Shown here one piece after another: positions 37,574-45,821 of a stretch of 61,159 nt of DNA. Made by a program: the position numbers and the translations under genes. Source of the stretch: an uncultured Clostridia bacterium (lineage in GTDB: Bacteria > Bacillota > Clostridia > Oscillospirales > Ruminococcaceae); contig CANQPL010000014.1 of assembly GCA_947625735.1 (NCBI GenBank), positions 1 through 61,159 on the forward strand, in the 5' to 3' direction. Below the pieces are notes generated by a model. That model was not told the origin of the DNA. It saw only the letters and a program-made list of their open reading frames with translations, and ran no database searches. Each line of letters begins with the position of its first letter. Within the stretch, counting starts at the first letter, position 1.

Positions 37574-38584
37574 TCAGAGCAGCTTGCTGTAGGAGTTGAT
37601 ATTCCAGAAAGCGGCATCATTTATCTCATATGTATCATCAACATCAAGGAACAGCTCAACATTTTCGCCGAAAGTCTTTTTATAGTCAATAGCGATAGCT
37701 TTAACGAACTGCTCCTCGGGCAGCTTGTTGTAGTCGCCGAGAACCCAGCGTATCTTCTGATAATCACCGTAGAAATACTCCTGAAGCAGAGGAACAATGG
37801 AGTTTTTGAAGATAGAACCAAGACGTGTAATTGAGGGATCTTCCCGCAGTGACATAAAATAAGCATGACCGATAGTATGCTCTCTGTCGCAGAGGATCTC
37901 CACACGCTTGTTGATAGTGGCAAGCAGAGCTTCAATGCTGACATTTTCCACATAAAGATCATGGAAAAGCTCAGGCTGAGGGAGCATCTCCACAAAGTCA
38001 AAACGTCTGCGTATAGCGGTGTCAAGGAGTGCTATGGAACGGTCGGCAGTATTCATAGTACCCACGATAAAGACATTCTGAGGAACGCCGAAAGGCTCTT
38101 GTGAATATGCAAGCCTTACCTTTACCTCCTCGGGTTCGCCGAGACGCTTTGACGGCTCAATAACTGTAATAAGCTCACCGAAAATTTTGGAAATATTACC
38201 TCTGTTTATCTCGTCAATGATAAAAACGTAGTTTTCGTCGGGGTGTTCGGCGGCTTTCTGGCAGAACTCACGGAAAATACCCTTATCCACCACGTAGACC
38301 ATTTCCTTTTTACGGGTACGCTCACCTCTTTCGTTCATGGTTTCGAGGAAAACGGGCTTGATACCCTCGATAAACTCCTCATATCCCATAGACTGGTGAA
38401 AGGTGGTAAACTCTATCTGCCCAAAGTTATTTTTCAGCTCATTATAGCGGTCGAGCATGGCGTTATAATCCTTTCGCATGACCGCTTCAACGGGTATATT
38501 ATAGATAATGGACAACGCATAGTTGACCGAATTGTAGGTTTTACCTGTTCCCGGGGGTCCGTAAAGGATAATATTTTTTCCCAT
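37574..38584 (-). CDS. mcrB: McrB-like AAA+ GTPase without an N-terminal specificity domain
   Basis: The 336-residue protein begins almost at Walker A (IILYGPPGTGKTYN, residue 5 on) and has YVFIIDEINRGNISKIFGE (Walker B) and the McrB signature VFIVGTMNTADRS, then RRRFDFVEML. E. coli McrB has an extra N-terminal DNA-binding domain that reads methylated sites; none is present here. AAAGGA nine bases upstream and a promoter at 38642-38670 show the start is real. The pair is therefore an AAA+ motor plus McrC without an obvious reader. Confidence 0.9.
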   Translation of the reverse strand: MGKNIILYGPPGTGKTYNSVNYALSIIYNIPVEAVMRKDYNAMLDRYNELKNNFGQIEFTTFHQSMGYEEFIEGIKPVFLETMNERGERTRKKEMVYVVDKGIFREFCQKAAEHPDENYVFIIDEINRGNISKIFGELITVIEPSKRLGEPEEVKVRLAYSQEPFGVPQNVFIVGTMNTADRSIALLDTAIRRRFDFVEMLPQPELFHDLYVENVSIEALLATINKRVEILCDREHTIGHAYFMSLREDPSITRLGSIFKNSIVPLLQEYFYGDYQKIRWVLGDYNKLPEEQFVKAIAIDYKKTFGENVELFLDVDDTYEINDAAFWNINSYSKLL

Positions 38585-38641
38585 ATCAATTATTCCTTTC
38601 CTGAAAATAGCAGAATGATAAAAAAATCATTATTTATTAAA

Positions 38642-38670
38642 ATTATATCATATCTGCAAAAAAAAAGCAA
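38642..38670 (-). promoter_or_regulatory. Promoter for mcrBC
   Basis: On the minus strand TTGCTT (38665-38670), a 17-base spacer and TATAAT (38642-38647). Confidence 0.65.
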
Positions 38671-38785
38671 TAGAATAAAAAAAACTTTTGTATATTCCGC
38701 ACATTGAATAAATTTGAGCATGAATTTTTGACACATTATTAACATTAAGTCAATACTGCACAAAATAAACAGGCTCAGAATGAGA

Positions 38786-38815
38786 TAAAAAAAGAGGCAG
38801 AACCGAAGTCCTGCC
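38786..38815 (-). terminator. UUCG-loop intrinsic terminator of the candidate small RNA
   Basis: On the minus strand the stem GGCAGGAC-TTCG-GTTCTGCC (38796-38815) is followed by TCTTTTTTTAT. No annotated gene ends here, so it points to an unannotated transcript. Confidence 0.85.
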
Positions 38816-38908
38816 GACAGATGAGATAAAATAAAATCATTATGTGTAGAACAAAAGAAAGGAGACAACAAAACGGATGTTAACATAGAAATATAAGAAC
38901 TTAACATC
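38786..38908 (-). ncRNA. Candidate small RNA, about 123 nt
   Basis: The minus strand has a complete small transcription unit. It consists of a promoter, a 5' stem GATGTTAA/TTAACATC, an unpaired C/U-rich stretch including GTCTCCTTTC (complement of 38857-38866, matching the Shine-Dalgarno core AAAGGAG), an AT-rich section and a terminator with a UUCG loop. This is the layout of regulatory RNAs that pair with ribosome binding sites. It lies in the 680-base gap upstream of mcrB and reads towards it. An ORF crosses it, but it has no SD and reads through the terminator. Expression is not shown. Confidence 0.5.
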
Positions 38909-38914
38909 ATATAT

Positions 38915-38943
38915 ATTATAACTCAAAATCCGACGTTAGTCAA
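38915..38943 (-). promoter_or_regulatory. Promoter of the candidate small RNA
   Basis: On the minus strand TTGACT (38938-38943), 17 bases and TATAAT (38915-38920). The remaining gap, 38944-39215, shows nothing else recognisable. Confidence 0.75.
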
Positions 38944-39215
38944 CACTTTAATGGAAACTTTTACATTTTTGTAGGAACGCACAAATTCATGTGGCATTTT
39001 TTATACAAAATGTACTGCAATGAAGTTACTATACAAAATGTAACGCACATCGGGATAATAATACAGATGCAGTTCTAAACCGGCCGCATCAATTAGTTTG
39101 TTGCATTTATGATTATACCATAGAATAAAAGGAATGTCAAGTCCCGAAAACGTTTTAAACGTAAAAAAATTATCGGGATTTTTTGTATAATATTACCCCG
39201 TCCTTATCAACGGTA

Positions 39216-39244
39216 TTGACATTAAAAAAAAATTGTGTTATCAT
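39216..39244 (+). promoter_or_regulatory. Promoter for the 39268-40328 operon
   Basis: TTGACA (39216-39221), a 17-base spacer and TATCAT (39239-39244). Confidence 0.75.
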
Positions 39245-39267
39245 AATAACAGACGGAGGCGATAACA

Positions 39268-39672
39268 ATGGCATCATCATCGGCATCAAAATATTTCGAG
39301 ATACCAAAGTTCTTTCTGTTCAGCGAAAAGGGCATATATTCGGGCAGCAGCGGCGAAAGGGACTTCAATTATAAAGTAGTCCCCTTTTGTCCGAAAGAGG
39401 GCGAAAGCCTTTTAAAAGCGTTCATCTGGTCGGGTGAAAAGTGCATTGACTGTTCGGAAAATGTAACCGAAAAGGATTTTTCCTTAAATGAGGAGGGCTA
39501 TAAGGAAATGCTCTCATGGCTGGAAAGCGAGTACCTTTCACGTGAGGAAACATTGCCCGTGTTCCGTAAAAGGCAGGAAAGGGCAAGACAGATATTAGAT
39601 GAATATCTGAGCATGGAGGACTTTTTTGAACGCAGAAACGCACCACGAAAAAATGAGGAGGAGCAAAAATGA
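39268..39672 (+). CDS. Hypothetical protein, 134 aa
   Basis: I do not recognise the family. The start is supported by GGAGG and by a consensus promoter close upstream. The protein is soluble-looking with a Cys pair (EKCIDCSEN, about residue 58) and a long, charged, probably helical C-terminus (LPVFRKRQERARQILDEYLS). Its stop overlaps the start of the nicotinamidase-like gene by four bases (ATGA), so the two are co-translated and may act together. Confidence 0.65.
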   Translation: MASSSASKYFEIPKFFLFSEKGIYSGSSGERDFNYKVVPFCPKEGESLLKAFIWSGEKCIDCSENVTEKDFSLNEEGYKEMLSWLESEYLSREETLPVFRKRQERARQILDEYLSMEDFFERRNAPRKNEEEQK

Positions 39673-40328
39673 TCTTTACAGATAATTTTTCCGAAAGGAT
39701 AAAAAATGAGACCGAAAAGCTGAAAACGGAGATAGAAAGCCTGCCCGCAGCGGAGCTTTCCTCCTTTAAAAAGGAAAATACCCTTGTTGTTTTTGTGGAC
39801 ATAATAAACGGCTTTATAAACGAGGGCGCAATGTCGGACAAAAGAATAGGCAGCATTATTGAGCCGAATGCGGCACTCCTCAGAAAATGCAAAGATGCGG
39901 GGATAGCCGCAGCAGCCTTTGCGGACTGTCACAAGGAGAATGCAGCGGAATTTGTTTCCTTTCCGCCCCACTGCATAGAGGGGACGAGTGAATCGGAAAT
40001 AGTGGAGGAGCTGAGCAGGACGGGGGGCTATACACTTATCCCGAAAAATTCGACAAACGGTTTTCATGAGCAGGCATTCAGAGAACTGCTCACGCCGGGA
40101 ACGGATACATTTATAGTTACGGGGGATTGTACGGACATATGTGTTTTGCAGTTTTGTCTTTCGCTTAAAACATATTTTACGAGCAGGAACAGGACGGTAA
40201 AAATAATTATACCGATAAGCTGTGTAGAAACGTATGATGCGGATTATCATGGGAGTGATTTTGCGAATATAGCGGCGTACAAGCTGTTAAAGGACAGCGG
40301 CATAGAGTTTGTAAAGGAAATAGTGTGA
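39669..40328 (+). CDS. Isochorismatase-family hydrolase, nicotinamidase-like
   Basis: The 219-residue protein has the cysteine hydrolase triad: Asp in LVVFVDIINGF (about residue 37), Lys in IPKNSTNGF (about residue 123) and Cys in TGDCTDICVLQF (about residue 160). These match the nicotinamidase (PncA) branch, which turns nicotinamide into nicotinate. The nicotinate phosphoribosyltransferase encoded 1.7 kb downstream supports that role. Substrate assignment is by inference; other amidase activities are possible. It is coupled to 39268-39672. Confidence 0.85.
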   Translation: MIFTDNFSERIKNETEKLKTEIESLPAAELSSFKKENTLVVFVDIINGFINEGAMSDKRIGSIIEPNAALLRKCKDAGIAAAAFADCHKENAAEFVSFPPHCIEGTSESEIVEELSRTGGYTLIPKNSTNGFHEQAFRELLTPGTDTFIVTGDCTDICVLQFCLSLKTYFTSRNRTVKIIIPISCVETYDADYHGSDFANIAAYKLLKDSGIEFVKEIV

Positions 40329-40340
40329 CGAAAAAAAGTC

Positions 40341-40735
40341 AGAGGCACAAAAAAGAAAATCTAAGCAAAACAAACATAAGGTAAAGTTTTCGCCAGCCTT
40401 TTTTCAAAAGGCTGCGGGTCAAGGGCAGCGCCCTTGCGGGGTCGAGGGGCAGCGCCCTCGCGGGTCAAGGGCAGCGCCCTTGCAGGGTCCGGGACAGCGT
40501 CCCGGCAATGGAGAAGCACAACAAACAAATCTCAACAATCAAGCATGGGAGCGGATAAACGTGGGGAGCGATAACCGCCGCAAGGAAAACACGGGGAGAG
40601 CCTGACCTACAAATTTATAATGAATAATAGGGGGAGTTAAAAAATGCGGCGGTTATCCGCTGACGTAAAGAAGTCTGCACGGCACATTAGTGCCATAGAA
40701 AGCGGGGGAAAGCAAAATCAACTTATCCCTACAAA
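40341..40735 (+). repeat. Family C repeat, copy C1 (~395 bp)
   Basis: Starting 12 bases after the nicotinamidase-like stop, it runs AGAGGCACAAAAAAG..., GTTTTCGCCAGCC, then the hairpin AGCCTTTT/AAAAGGCT. Next come four tandem hairpin cassettes (AAGGGC-AGC-GCCCTT and related, about 40427-40506). After that come GGATAACCGCCGC-like and GCGGCGGTTATCCGCTG segments and AGTCTGCACGGCACATTAGT. Other copies are at 49836, 50580 (inverted) and 56897. Confidence 0.88.
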
Positions 40736-40841
40736 CAAATCAGCACTTAAAAACAGCTTTTCATCATCATAAAAACCCGCATTTGTAAGAGTGGAGTGTG
40801 GAGATATTAAAGGTTTAACTCTTAATTTAACATCACAACAA

Positions 40842-41012
40842 ATAACAGTTACCGAGTTACAAATTAAAAAATTTCACATTGCTTACCAAATAGGTGACTG
40901 CGGTTAAACGCAAAACTAAGGGTACCGGGTATCTATCTAAAAAGTTTAAGCAAAATTCTCCAACGCTAAAAAAATATCATTAAATATCACAGCAAATAAA
41001 AAAATCCCCGCT
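40842..41012 (-). repeat. Family B repeat, minus orientation, without hairpin
   Basis: It contains GTTACCGAGTTAC, GGTGACTGCGGTTAAACGC, GGGTACCGGGT and TTCTCCAACGCTAAAAAAAT, all family B modules in reverse order. Between it and the gene at 41085 nothing else is seen except an SD. Confidence 0.75.
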
Positions 41013-41084
41013 TTTTAAACAGTTTTTCATCTTAATAAAAACCCAAATTAAAAATGAACAAATCATATAAGGAGGAATTTCCAA

Positions 41085-41981
41085 ATGATAAATATAAAAA
41101 AATTAACAGCCGCAGCAGCCGCTGTAATAGCAGCGGGAATGATGACGGTCACCGCAAGCGCAGTTTTTGACCCGCTTACAGGTGCAGAATTTACGGGTAC
41201 ATACGGAAAGGATTATACAAGAAACCCCGTTACCCGCCAGCTTTACGATCTGCCGAAGTCGGGGAAAAAGGGTCTTTGCCTTATTGACGGCATAATGGTG
41301 AAAAATGACGGCAGCGGCGTCACGGCTTATACGGGAAAGGCAGACGTTAAGGGCAATGTCCGCTATTATGACAACGGCGTTTTGTGGACAGGGTGGAAAA
41401 AATTAAACGGAAAATGGTTTTATTTCGATCCCCAGAATAACGGAAATATGGCAAAGGGTCAGATAGAAACCGCTGCGGGTACGTACTTTCTGAGTGATGA
41501 CGGCTCATGGGACGGCAAGCTGATGAAAAGTGCTAAAATGCCCGAAAATTTCGCTTTCAGTGTGCAGGAAAATTTCTACGGCAGCTTTTTTGAGCTCAAC
41601 AGCGGCAAAAAATATCTTATTCAGGGCGAAAGCGAAGAACAGGACGTTAAAAGAAGTCTGAAATTCTCAAATTCCGATCTCCAGATATTTTACGATACGG
41701 CTGTTTCGGACGGTCTTTTTGAAATGAACAGCAAAATGACAGGCGCACAGCTCAACGACCGCCAGCGTATCAGAGAAAGAAGATATACGGAAAATTCGGA
41801 TATGCCTACTTATACCGTGTACCTGAGATCGGGCGATGATTCAAAGAAGATAGAAGCCAACTACTATATGTTCAAGTTCTGCGGCAGGGACGACGAGGCG
41901 GACAGTTTTGCACATTTTCTCCGTTTTGTCGATTCCTATTCAGAGGAGCTTCCCGAGTATGAGGAGCTTAAAAATAATTAA
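41085..41981 (+). CDS. Secreted protein with cell-wall-binding (choline-binding-type) repeats
   Basis: The 298-residue protein has a Sec signal peptide (basic start, hydrophobic core, cleavage after SASA or nearby, about residue 26). Two or three repeats of the glucan/choline-binding type follow at about residues 85-150 (WTGWKKLNGKWFYFDPQNNG). The C-terminal part (about residues 160-298) has no family I recognise. Such repeats usually hold proteins at the cell surface. The strong SD AAGGAGG precedes it, and pncB starts 14 bases after its stop, an unexpected operon partner. Confidence 0.8.
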   Translation: MINIKKLTAAAAAVIAAGMMTVTASAVFDPLTGAEFTGTYGKDYTRNPVTRQLYDLPKSGKKGLCLIDGIMVKNDGSGVTAYTGKADVKGNVRYYDNGVLWTGWKKLNGKWFYFDPQNNGNMAKGQIETAAGTYFLSDDGSWDGKLMKSAKMPENFAFSVQENFYGSFFELNSGKKYLIQGESEEQDVKRSLKFSNSDLQIFYDTAVSDGLFEMNSKMTGAQLNDRQRIRERRYTENSDMPTYTVYLRSGDDSKKIEANYYMFKFCGRDDEADSFAHFLRFVDSYSEELPEYEELKNN

Positions 41982-41995
41982 CGGAGGATAATAAA

Positions 41996-43432
41996 ATGAA
42001 CGACAGGAATTTAACACTGCTCACCGATTTCTATGAGCTTACTATGGGCAACGGTTATCTGGAAAACGGCATGGGCGATATTATCTGCTGCTTCGATCTC
42101 TATTTCCGCAGAGTTCCCGACGATGGCGGTTTTGCGGTGATGTGCGGTCTTGAACAGGCAATGGACTATATTAAAAATCTCCATTTCACCGATGAGGATA
42201 TAGAGTTTTTGCGGTCAAAGAAAATATTCTCCGAAAATTTTTTAAAATACCTTGCGGATTTTAAATTTGTATGCGATGTGTGGGCTATCCCCGAAGGTAC
42301 GCCCGTTTTCCCAAATGAACCCCTTATCACGGTAAAGGGTCCTGCTATTCAGGCGCAGTTTGTGGAAACAATGCTCCTTTTGTGCATTAATCATCAGAGC
42401 CTTATCGCCACAAAGGCGGCAAGAATTGTAAAGGCTGCGGACGGCAGACCCGTTATGGAGTTCGGCTCACGCAGGGCGCAGGGCAGTGACGGCGCTATCT
42501 ACGGCGCAAGAGCCTCCTATATTGCAGGGTGCAGCGGTACTGCCTGCACTATTTCGGATAAGGAAATGGGTACTCCCGCACTGGGTACTATGGCGCACAG
42601 CTGGGTTCAGATGTTCGATAGCGAGCTTGAAGCGTTCAGAGCATATGCAAGGTGCTATCCCGATTCATGTATGCTGCTTGTGGATACATATAATGTGCTG
42701 AGGTCGGGTATTCCCAATGCAATTACCGTTTTCGGTGAGCTTAAAGCGGCAGGACATTCTCCTGCGGGTATCCGCATTGACAGCGGCGATATTACCTATC
42801 TTTCCAAAAAGGCAAGAAAAATGCTGGACGATGCAGGATTCCCCGAAGCAAAAATATGTATTTCCAATTCTCTGGACGAGTATATTATTGAGGATATTTT
42901 AAGGCAGGGCGCAAAGATCGACAGCTTCGGCGTTGGTGAAAGACTCATTACCAGCCGCAGCGAACCTGTGTTCGGCGGTGTTTATAAGCTCACTGCCGTT
43001 GAGAAAAACGGTGAGCTTATCCCGAAAATAAAGCTGTCGGAAAATGTGGCAAAAATAACCACTCCCGATTTAAAGGAACTGTGGCGTTTCTACGACAACC
43101 GCACGGGAAAGGCTATTGCCGATCTGCTTACCTGTAAGGACGAGACGGTGGACGACAGCAAGCCCTATACTATATTTGACCCCGATCATCCCTACAAGAA
43201 AAAGACCGTTACCGATTTTACCGCTAAAAAGTTGCAGGTAATGATATTTGACAAGGGCGAATGCGTTTACACTTCCCCCTCTGCTCCCGAAATAAGAGAG
43301 TACTGCGCCCGCCAGCTCGATACCCTCTGGGACGAGGTAAAGCGTTTTGAAAATCCTCATGCATATTATGTGGATCTTTCAGAAAAGCTCTGGAAAAAGA
43401 AAAATGAATTGCTTGATATGCTGAGCAGGTAA
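41996..43432 (+). CDS. pncB: Nicotinate phosphoribosyltransferase
   Basis: The 478-residue protein starts LTLLTDFYELTMGNGYLENG and contains EFGSRRAQGSDGAIYGARASYIAGCSGT-type wording and GTMAHSWVQMF with the conserved histidine that is phosphorylated in the family. It joins nicotinate to PRPP, the committed Preiss-Handler step to NAD. With the nicotinamidase-like gene at 39669 it makes a salvage route from nicotinamide. Length is normal for the family. SD: CGGAGG. Confidence 0.95.
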   Translation: MNDRNLTLLTDFYELTMGNGYLENGMGDIICCFDLYFRRVPDDGGFAVMCGLEQAMDYIKNLHFTDEDIEFLRSKKIFSENFLKYLADFKFVCDVWAIPEGTPVFPNEPLITVKGPAIQAQFVETMLLLCINHQSLIATKAARIVKAADGRPVMEFGSRRAQGSDGAIYGARASYIAGCSGTACTISDKEMGTPALGTMAHSWVQMFDSELEAFRAYARCYPDSCMLLVDTYNVLRSGIPNAITVFGELKAAGHSPAGIRIDSGDITYLSKKARKMLDDAGFPEAKICISNSLDEYIIEDILRQGAKIDSFGVGERLITSRSEPVFGGVYKLTAVEKNGELIPKIKLSENVAKITTPDLKELWRFYDNRTGKAIADLLTCKDETVDDSKPYTIFDPDHPYKKKTVTDFTAKKLQVMIFDKGECVYTSPSAPEIREYCARQLDTLWDEVKRFENPHAYYVDLSEKLWKKKNELLDMLSR

Positions 43433-43435
43433 ATT

Positions 43436-44225
43436 GCGGGTGGAACCCGCCGCCACTTCGTTGGTGAGTTTTGCAAAGATATTTCAGATAGTAACTCGGT
43501 AACTTTTATTTTCTGTGATGTTAAATTTATTTCATTCAAGATGTTCAGTCCGTAACGTTGTGTTTGTGCTGTCCCGCCAAAGGGGGAACCTTCGGGAAGG
43601 AGGGGGGAGGGCAGAGATTTCTTAGACGCTCACTTCCCTCCCCCCTCCTTCCCTACGGTTGCCCCCTTTGGAATCCCCTTCCCTCTCCCAACCTCCCCTC
43701 TCCCTCTACCGCTATCACGCTAAATAACTTTATTTGATTTTATTTTTTAGGTTTGCACTTTACTTTTGTTTTGCTGTGATTTCTTTTTGCCATTCTGAGA
43801 TTTTATATTGATGTACACTAAATTCTGAGATATGCTCATTTATCTTCTATCCTCTATCTTCTAACTTCTATCCTCTAAAACAGGAATTTATAATTGTAAG
43901 CAAATGTAAATTGCCGTGCTTATATGAAAGATTTACACTTAATTTACTAAAGGAGTTACTGCGGTCAAACGCAAAACGAAAGGTACCGGGCTGCTATCTG
44001 AAAAATTTATGCAAAATTTTTGAGCGCTAAAAAAATATTATTAAAAATTGCAGAAAATGAGAGTTACCGAGTTACTATTGAAAAATTTACGCAAAACATA
44101 CTAACGACCTGCCTGCGGGGTCACCCCGCAAATTCAAATTAAAATCATGAAAACGAAGGTTACCGAGTTACTATTGTAATGTTCATGCAAAATATACCAA
44201 CGACCTGCAAGCGGCATCATGCCGC
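43436..44225. repeat. Composite repeat: family B, inverted family A (A2), inverted family B
   Basis: The left hairpin GCGGGTGGAACCCGC (43436-43450) starts three bases after the pncB stop. Family A is inverted at about 43548-43830, with long arms around 43577-43671 and CTACCGCTATCACGCTAAATA marking the empty IS target. A low-complexity stretch TATCTTCTATCCTCTAT follows (about 43845-43880). Then family B on the minus strand has hairpins GCGGGGTCACCCCGC (44115-44129) and GCGGCATCATGCCGC (44211-44225). No gene is seen in this 890-base gap. Confidence 0.85.
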
Positions 44226-44261
44226 CGCTAAATGTTATACTGAAAAAGTATAATTTTCTTA

Positions 44262-44290
44262 TTGACAATTACAAAAAAATGTGGTATAAT
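44262..44290 (+). promoter_or_regulatory. Promoter for 44322-45775
   Basis: TTGACA (44262-44267), a 17-base spacer and TATAAT (44285-44290). Confidence 0.85.
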
Positions 44291-44321
44291 AGGCGTATAA
44301 TGAAATAAGGAGGGTTCCTGC

Positions 44322-45176
44322 ATGAAAAAGATCATTTCAGTCATTACAGCGGCTGTAGTAAGCGTGTCTGCTGCGGCGGCACTAACCACAGGAGCGTCAG
44401 CGGATTGGGTAAAATTCAAGGACGGCTCTTACGGCTACAAAAATGACCGTACAGAAAAATATTACACGGGTCTTAAAAGGATCGACGGGGGACTTTACTT
44501 TTTCGATAAAAACGGAAAAATCGTTACGGGGTGGAAAAATATCGGCGACGACAGATATTATTTTAACGGCGGCAACAGAGGACGTGCCATAACATCATGG
44601 GCGAAAATAGGGGAAAATACCTACCATTTCGAGAATGACGGCTCTATGGATACGGGCTGGGAGGACATCGGCGGCAGGACGTATTATTTCGGTACGGACG
44701 GCGTTATGCGCACGGGCGTTATAAAGCTGGGCAGCAGGACATACGATCTGGGTGAGGACGGCGTTCTGAAAAATACCCCGAAAAAAGAAAAGACGGCTGT
44801 TTCTGCTGACGTTTACGACCCCATGTACGGGCTTTCGGCAGGCATGACCTACCGTGAAACCCTCGATACTCTGGGACTTGAAAAGGGCGATTATACCTAT
44901 TATGACGATACCCTGACGGTGGAAAGCGGCGAGGATATCCTGCAATATGAATTTGATGACGGCAGACTTGAAAAAGCCATTATAACCACTCCCTACACAG
45001 ATGAAAAGGCAGAGGGGTACAAGAGCTTTTTTGACGGCTGGAAAGTGGAGTTCATGCGTGACGAGGAGGATCGGTTTGTTGCCGAATATGAGATAAGGCG
45101 CAGCGATACAGAGGGCGAGCTTTTCTATGACTATGATGTTATAATCTGCGAAGTTTCTTATGACATTGACGATTAG
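44322..45176 (+). CDS. Secreted protein with cell-wall-binding repeats and an unassigned C-terminal domain
   Basis: The 284-residue protein starts MKKIISVITAAVVSVSAAAA and is cleaved near GASA-D (about residue 27). About five repeats of the type TGWKNIGDDRYYFNGGNR and DTGWEDIGGRTYYFGTDG follow to about residue 150, then a 130-residue acidic region (YGLSAGMTYRETLDTLGLEKG...) that I cannot name. It shares architecture but not the C-terminal sequence with 41085-41981. It has its own promoter; the flavoprotein gene follows at 53 bases. Confidence 0.82.
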   Translation: MKKIISVITAAVVSVSAAAALTTGASADWVKFKDGSYGYKNDRTEKYYTGLKRIDGGLYFFDKNGKIVTGWKNIGDDRYYFNGGNRGRAITSWAKIGENTYHFENDGSMDTGWEDIGGRTYYFGTDGVMRTGVIKLGSRTYDLGEDGVLKNTPKKEKTAVSADVYDPMYGLSAGMTYRETLDTLGLEKGDYTYYDDTLTVESGEDILQYEFDDGRLEKAIITTPYTDEKAEGYKSFFDGWKVEFMRDEEDRFVAEYEIRRSDTEGELFYDYDVIICEVSYDIDD

Positions 45177-45229
45177 TATTAATAATTTATGAGGGCGCAC
45201 GCCCGCACTTATAAAACGGAGGTAAGATC

Positions 45230-45775
45230 ATGAGCAAAAAAATTGTTGTAATTACCGGAAGTCCGAGGAAAAACGGAAACAGCTTTGCAATGACTGACGC
45301 CTTTATAAGGGCGGCAGAAGAAAAGGGACACACTGTCATACGATTTGATGCGGCATTTAAAAATGTGGGCGGCTGTCATGCCTGTGAAACGTGCTATTCA
45401 ACGGGGAAAGCCTGTTCCTTTGATGATGATTTTAACCTGATCGCTCCTGCCATTCTTGAAGCTGATGCGCTCGTTTTCACAATGCCCGTTTATTGGTATT
45501 CTATCCCCGCACAGATAAAGGGCGTCATTGACAAGCTCTATTCTTTGGTTGTGGGCGGCAAGGATATTTCCGGAAAGGAATGTGCTATTATTGCCTGCTG
45601 TGAGGAAGATGATGTGTCTGTTATGGACGGCGTCCGTATTCCCATGGAGCGTACGTGTGAGCTGAACAAGTGGAAAATGGTTGGCGAAGTCCTTGTTCCG
45701 GGTGTTCTTAATCCGGGCGACATTGACAGGACTGACGGGTGCAAAAAAGCAGCAGAGCTGGCGGACGTTATCTGA
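45230..45775 (+). CDS. NAD(P)H-dependent FMN oxidoreductase, flavodoxin-like
   Basis: The 181-residue protein has the flavodoxin-fold phosphate loop VVITGSPRKNGNSFAMTD and PVYWYSIPAQIKGVIDK, as in FMN-dependent NADPH reductases. A cysteine set CHACETCYSTGKAC (about residues 48-61) resembles the motif of iron-sulfur flavoproteins, though no C-terminal spacing rule can be checked here. It is cytoplasmic with a strong SD (CGGAGGT). Substrate unknown. Confidence 0.85.
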   Translation: MSKKIVVITGSPRKNGNSFAMTDAFIRAAEEKGHTVIRFDAAFKNVGGCHACETCYSTGKACSFDDDFNLIAPAILEADALVFTMPVYWYSIPAQIKGVIDKLYSLVVGGKDISGKECAIIACCEEDDVSVMDGVRIPMERTCELNKWKMVGEVLVPGVLNPGDIDRTDGCKKAAELADVI

Positions 45776-45821
45776 TTCTATCCGATATTTACTAAAAATG
45801 AGCTTCTCACTTTAATTATGG

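Noticed and set aside
38590-38910. Hydrophobic 106-codon ORF on the minus strand as a membrane peptide or toxin
   Set aside because: It has no SD and runs through a strong terminator and the mcrB promoter. A shorter toxin within the small RNA cannot be excluded but has no support.
40427-40506. Tandem hairpin cassettes of family C as a CRISPR array
   Set aside because: Units are about 22-25 bases with no fixed repeat plus unique spacer pattern; cas genes are absent.
43436-43450. GGGTGGAACCCGC in family B hairpins looks like the T-box motif AGGGTGGNACCGCG, and one copy is near glyS
   Set aside because: The motif is a closed hairpin here, is found downstream of genes as often as upstream, and no specifier stem or antiterminator is present. 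The glyS copies are after the gene or before its promoter.
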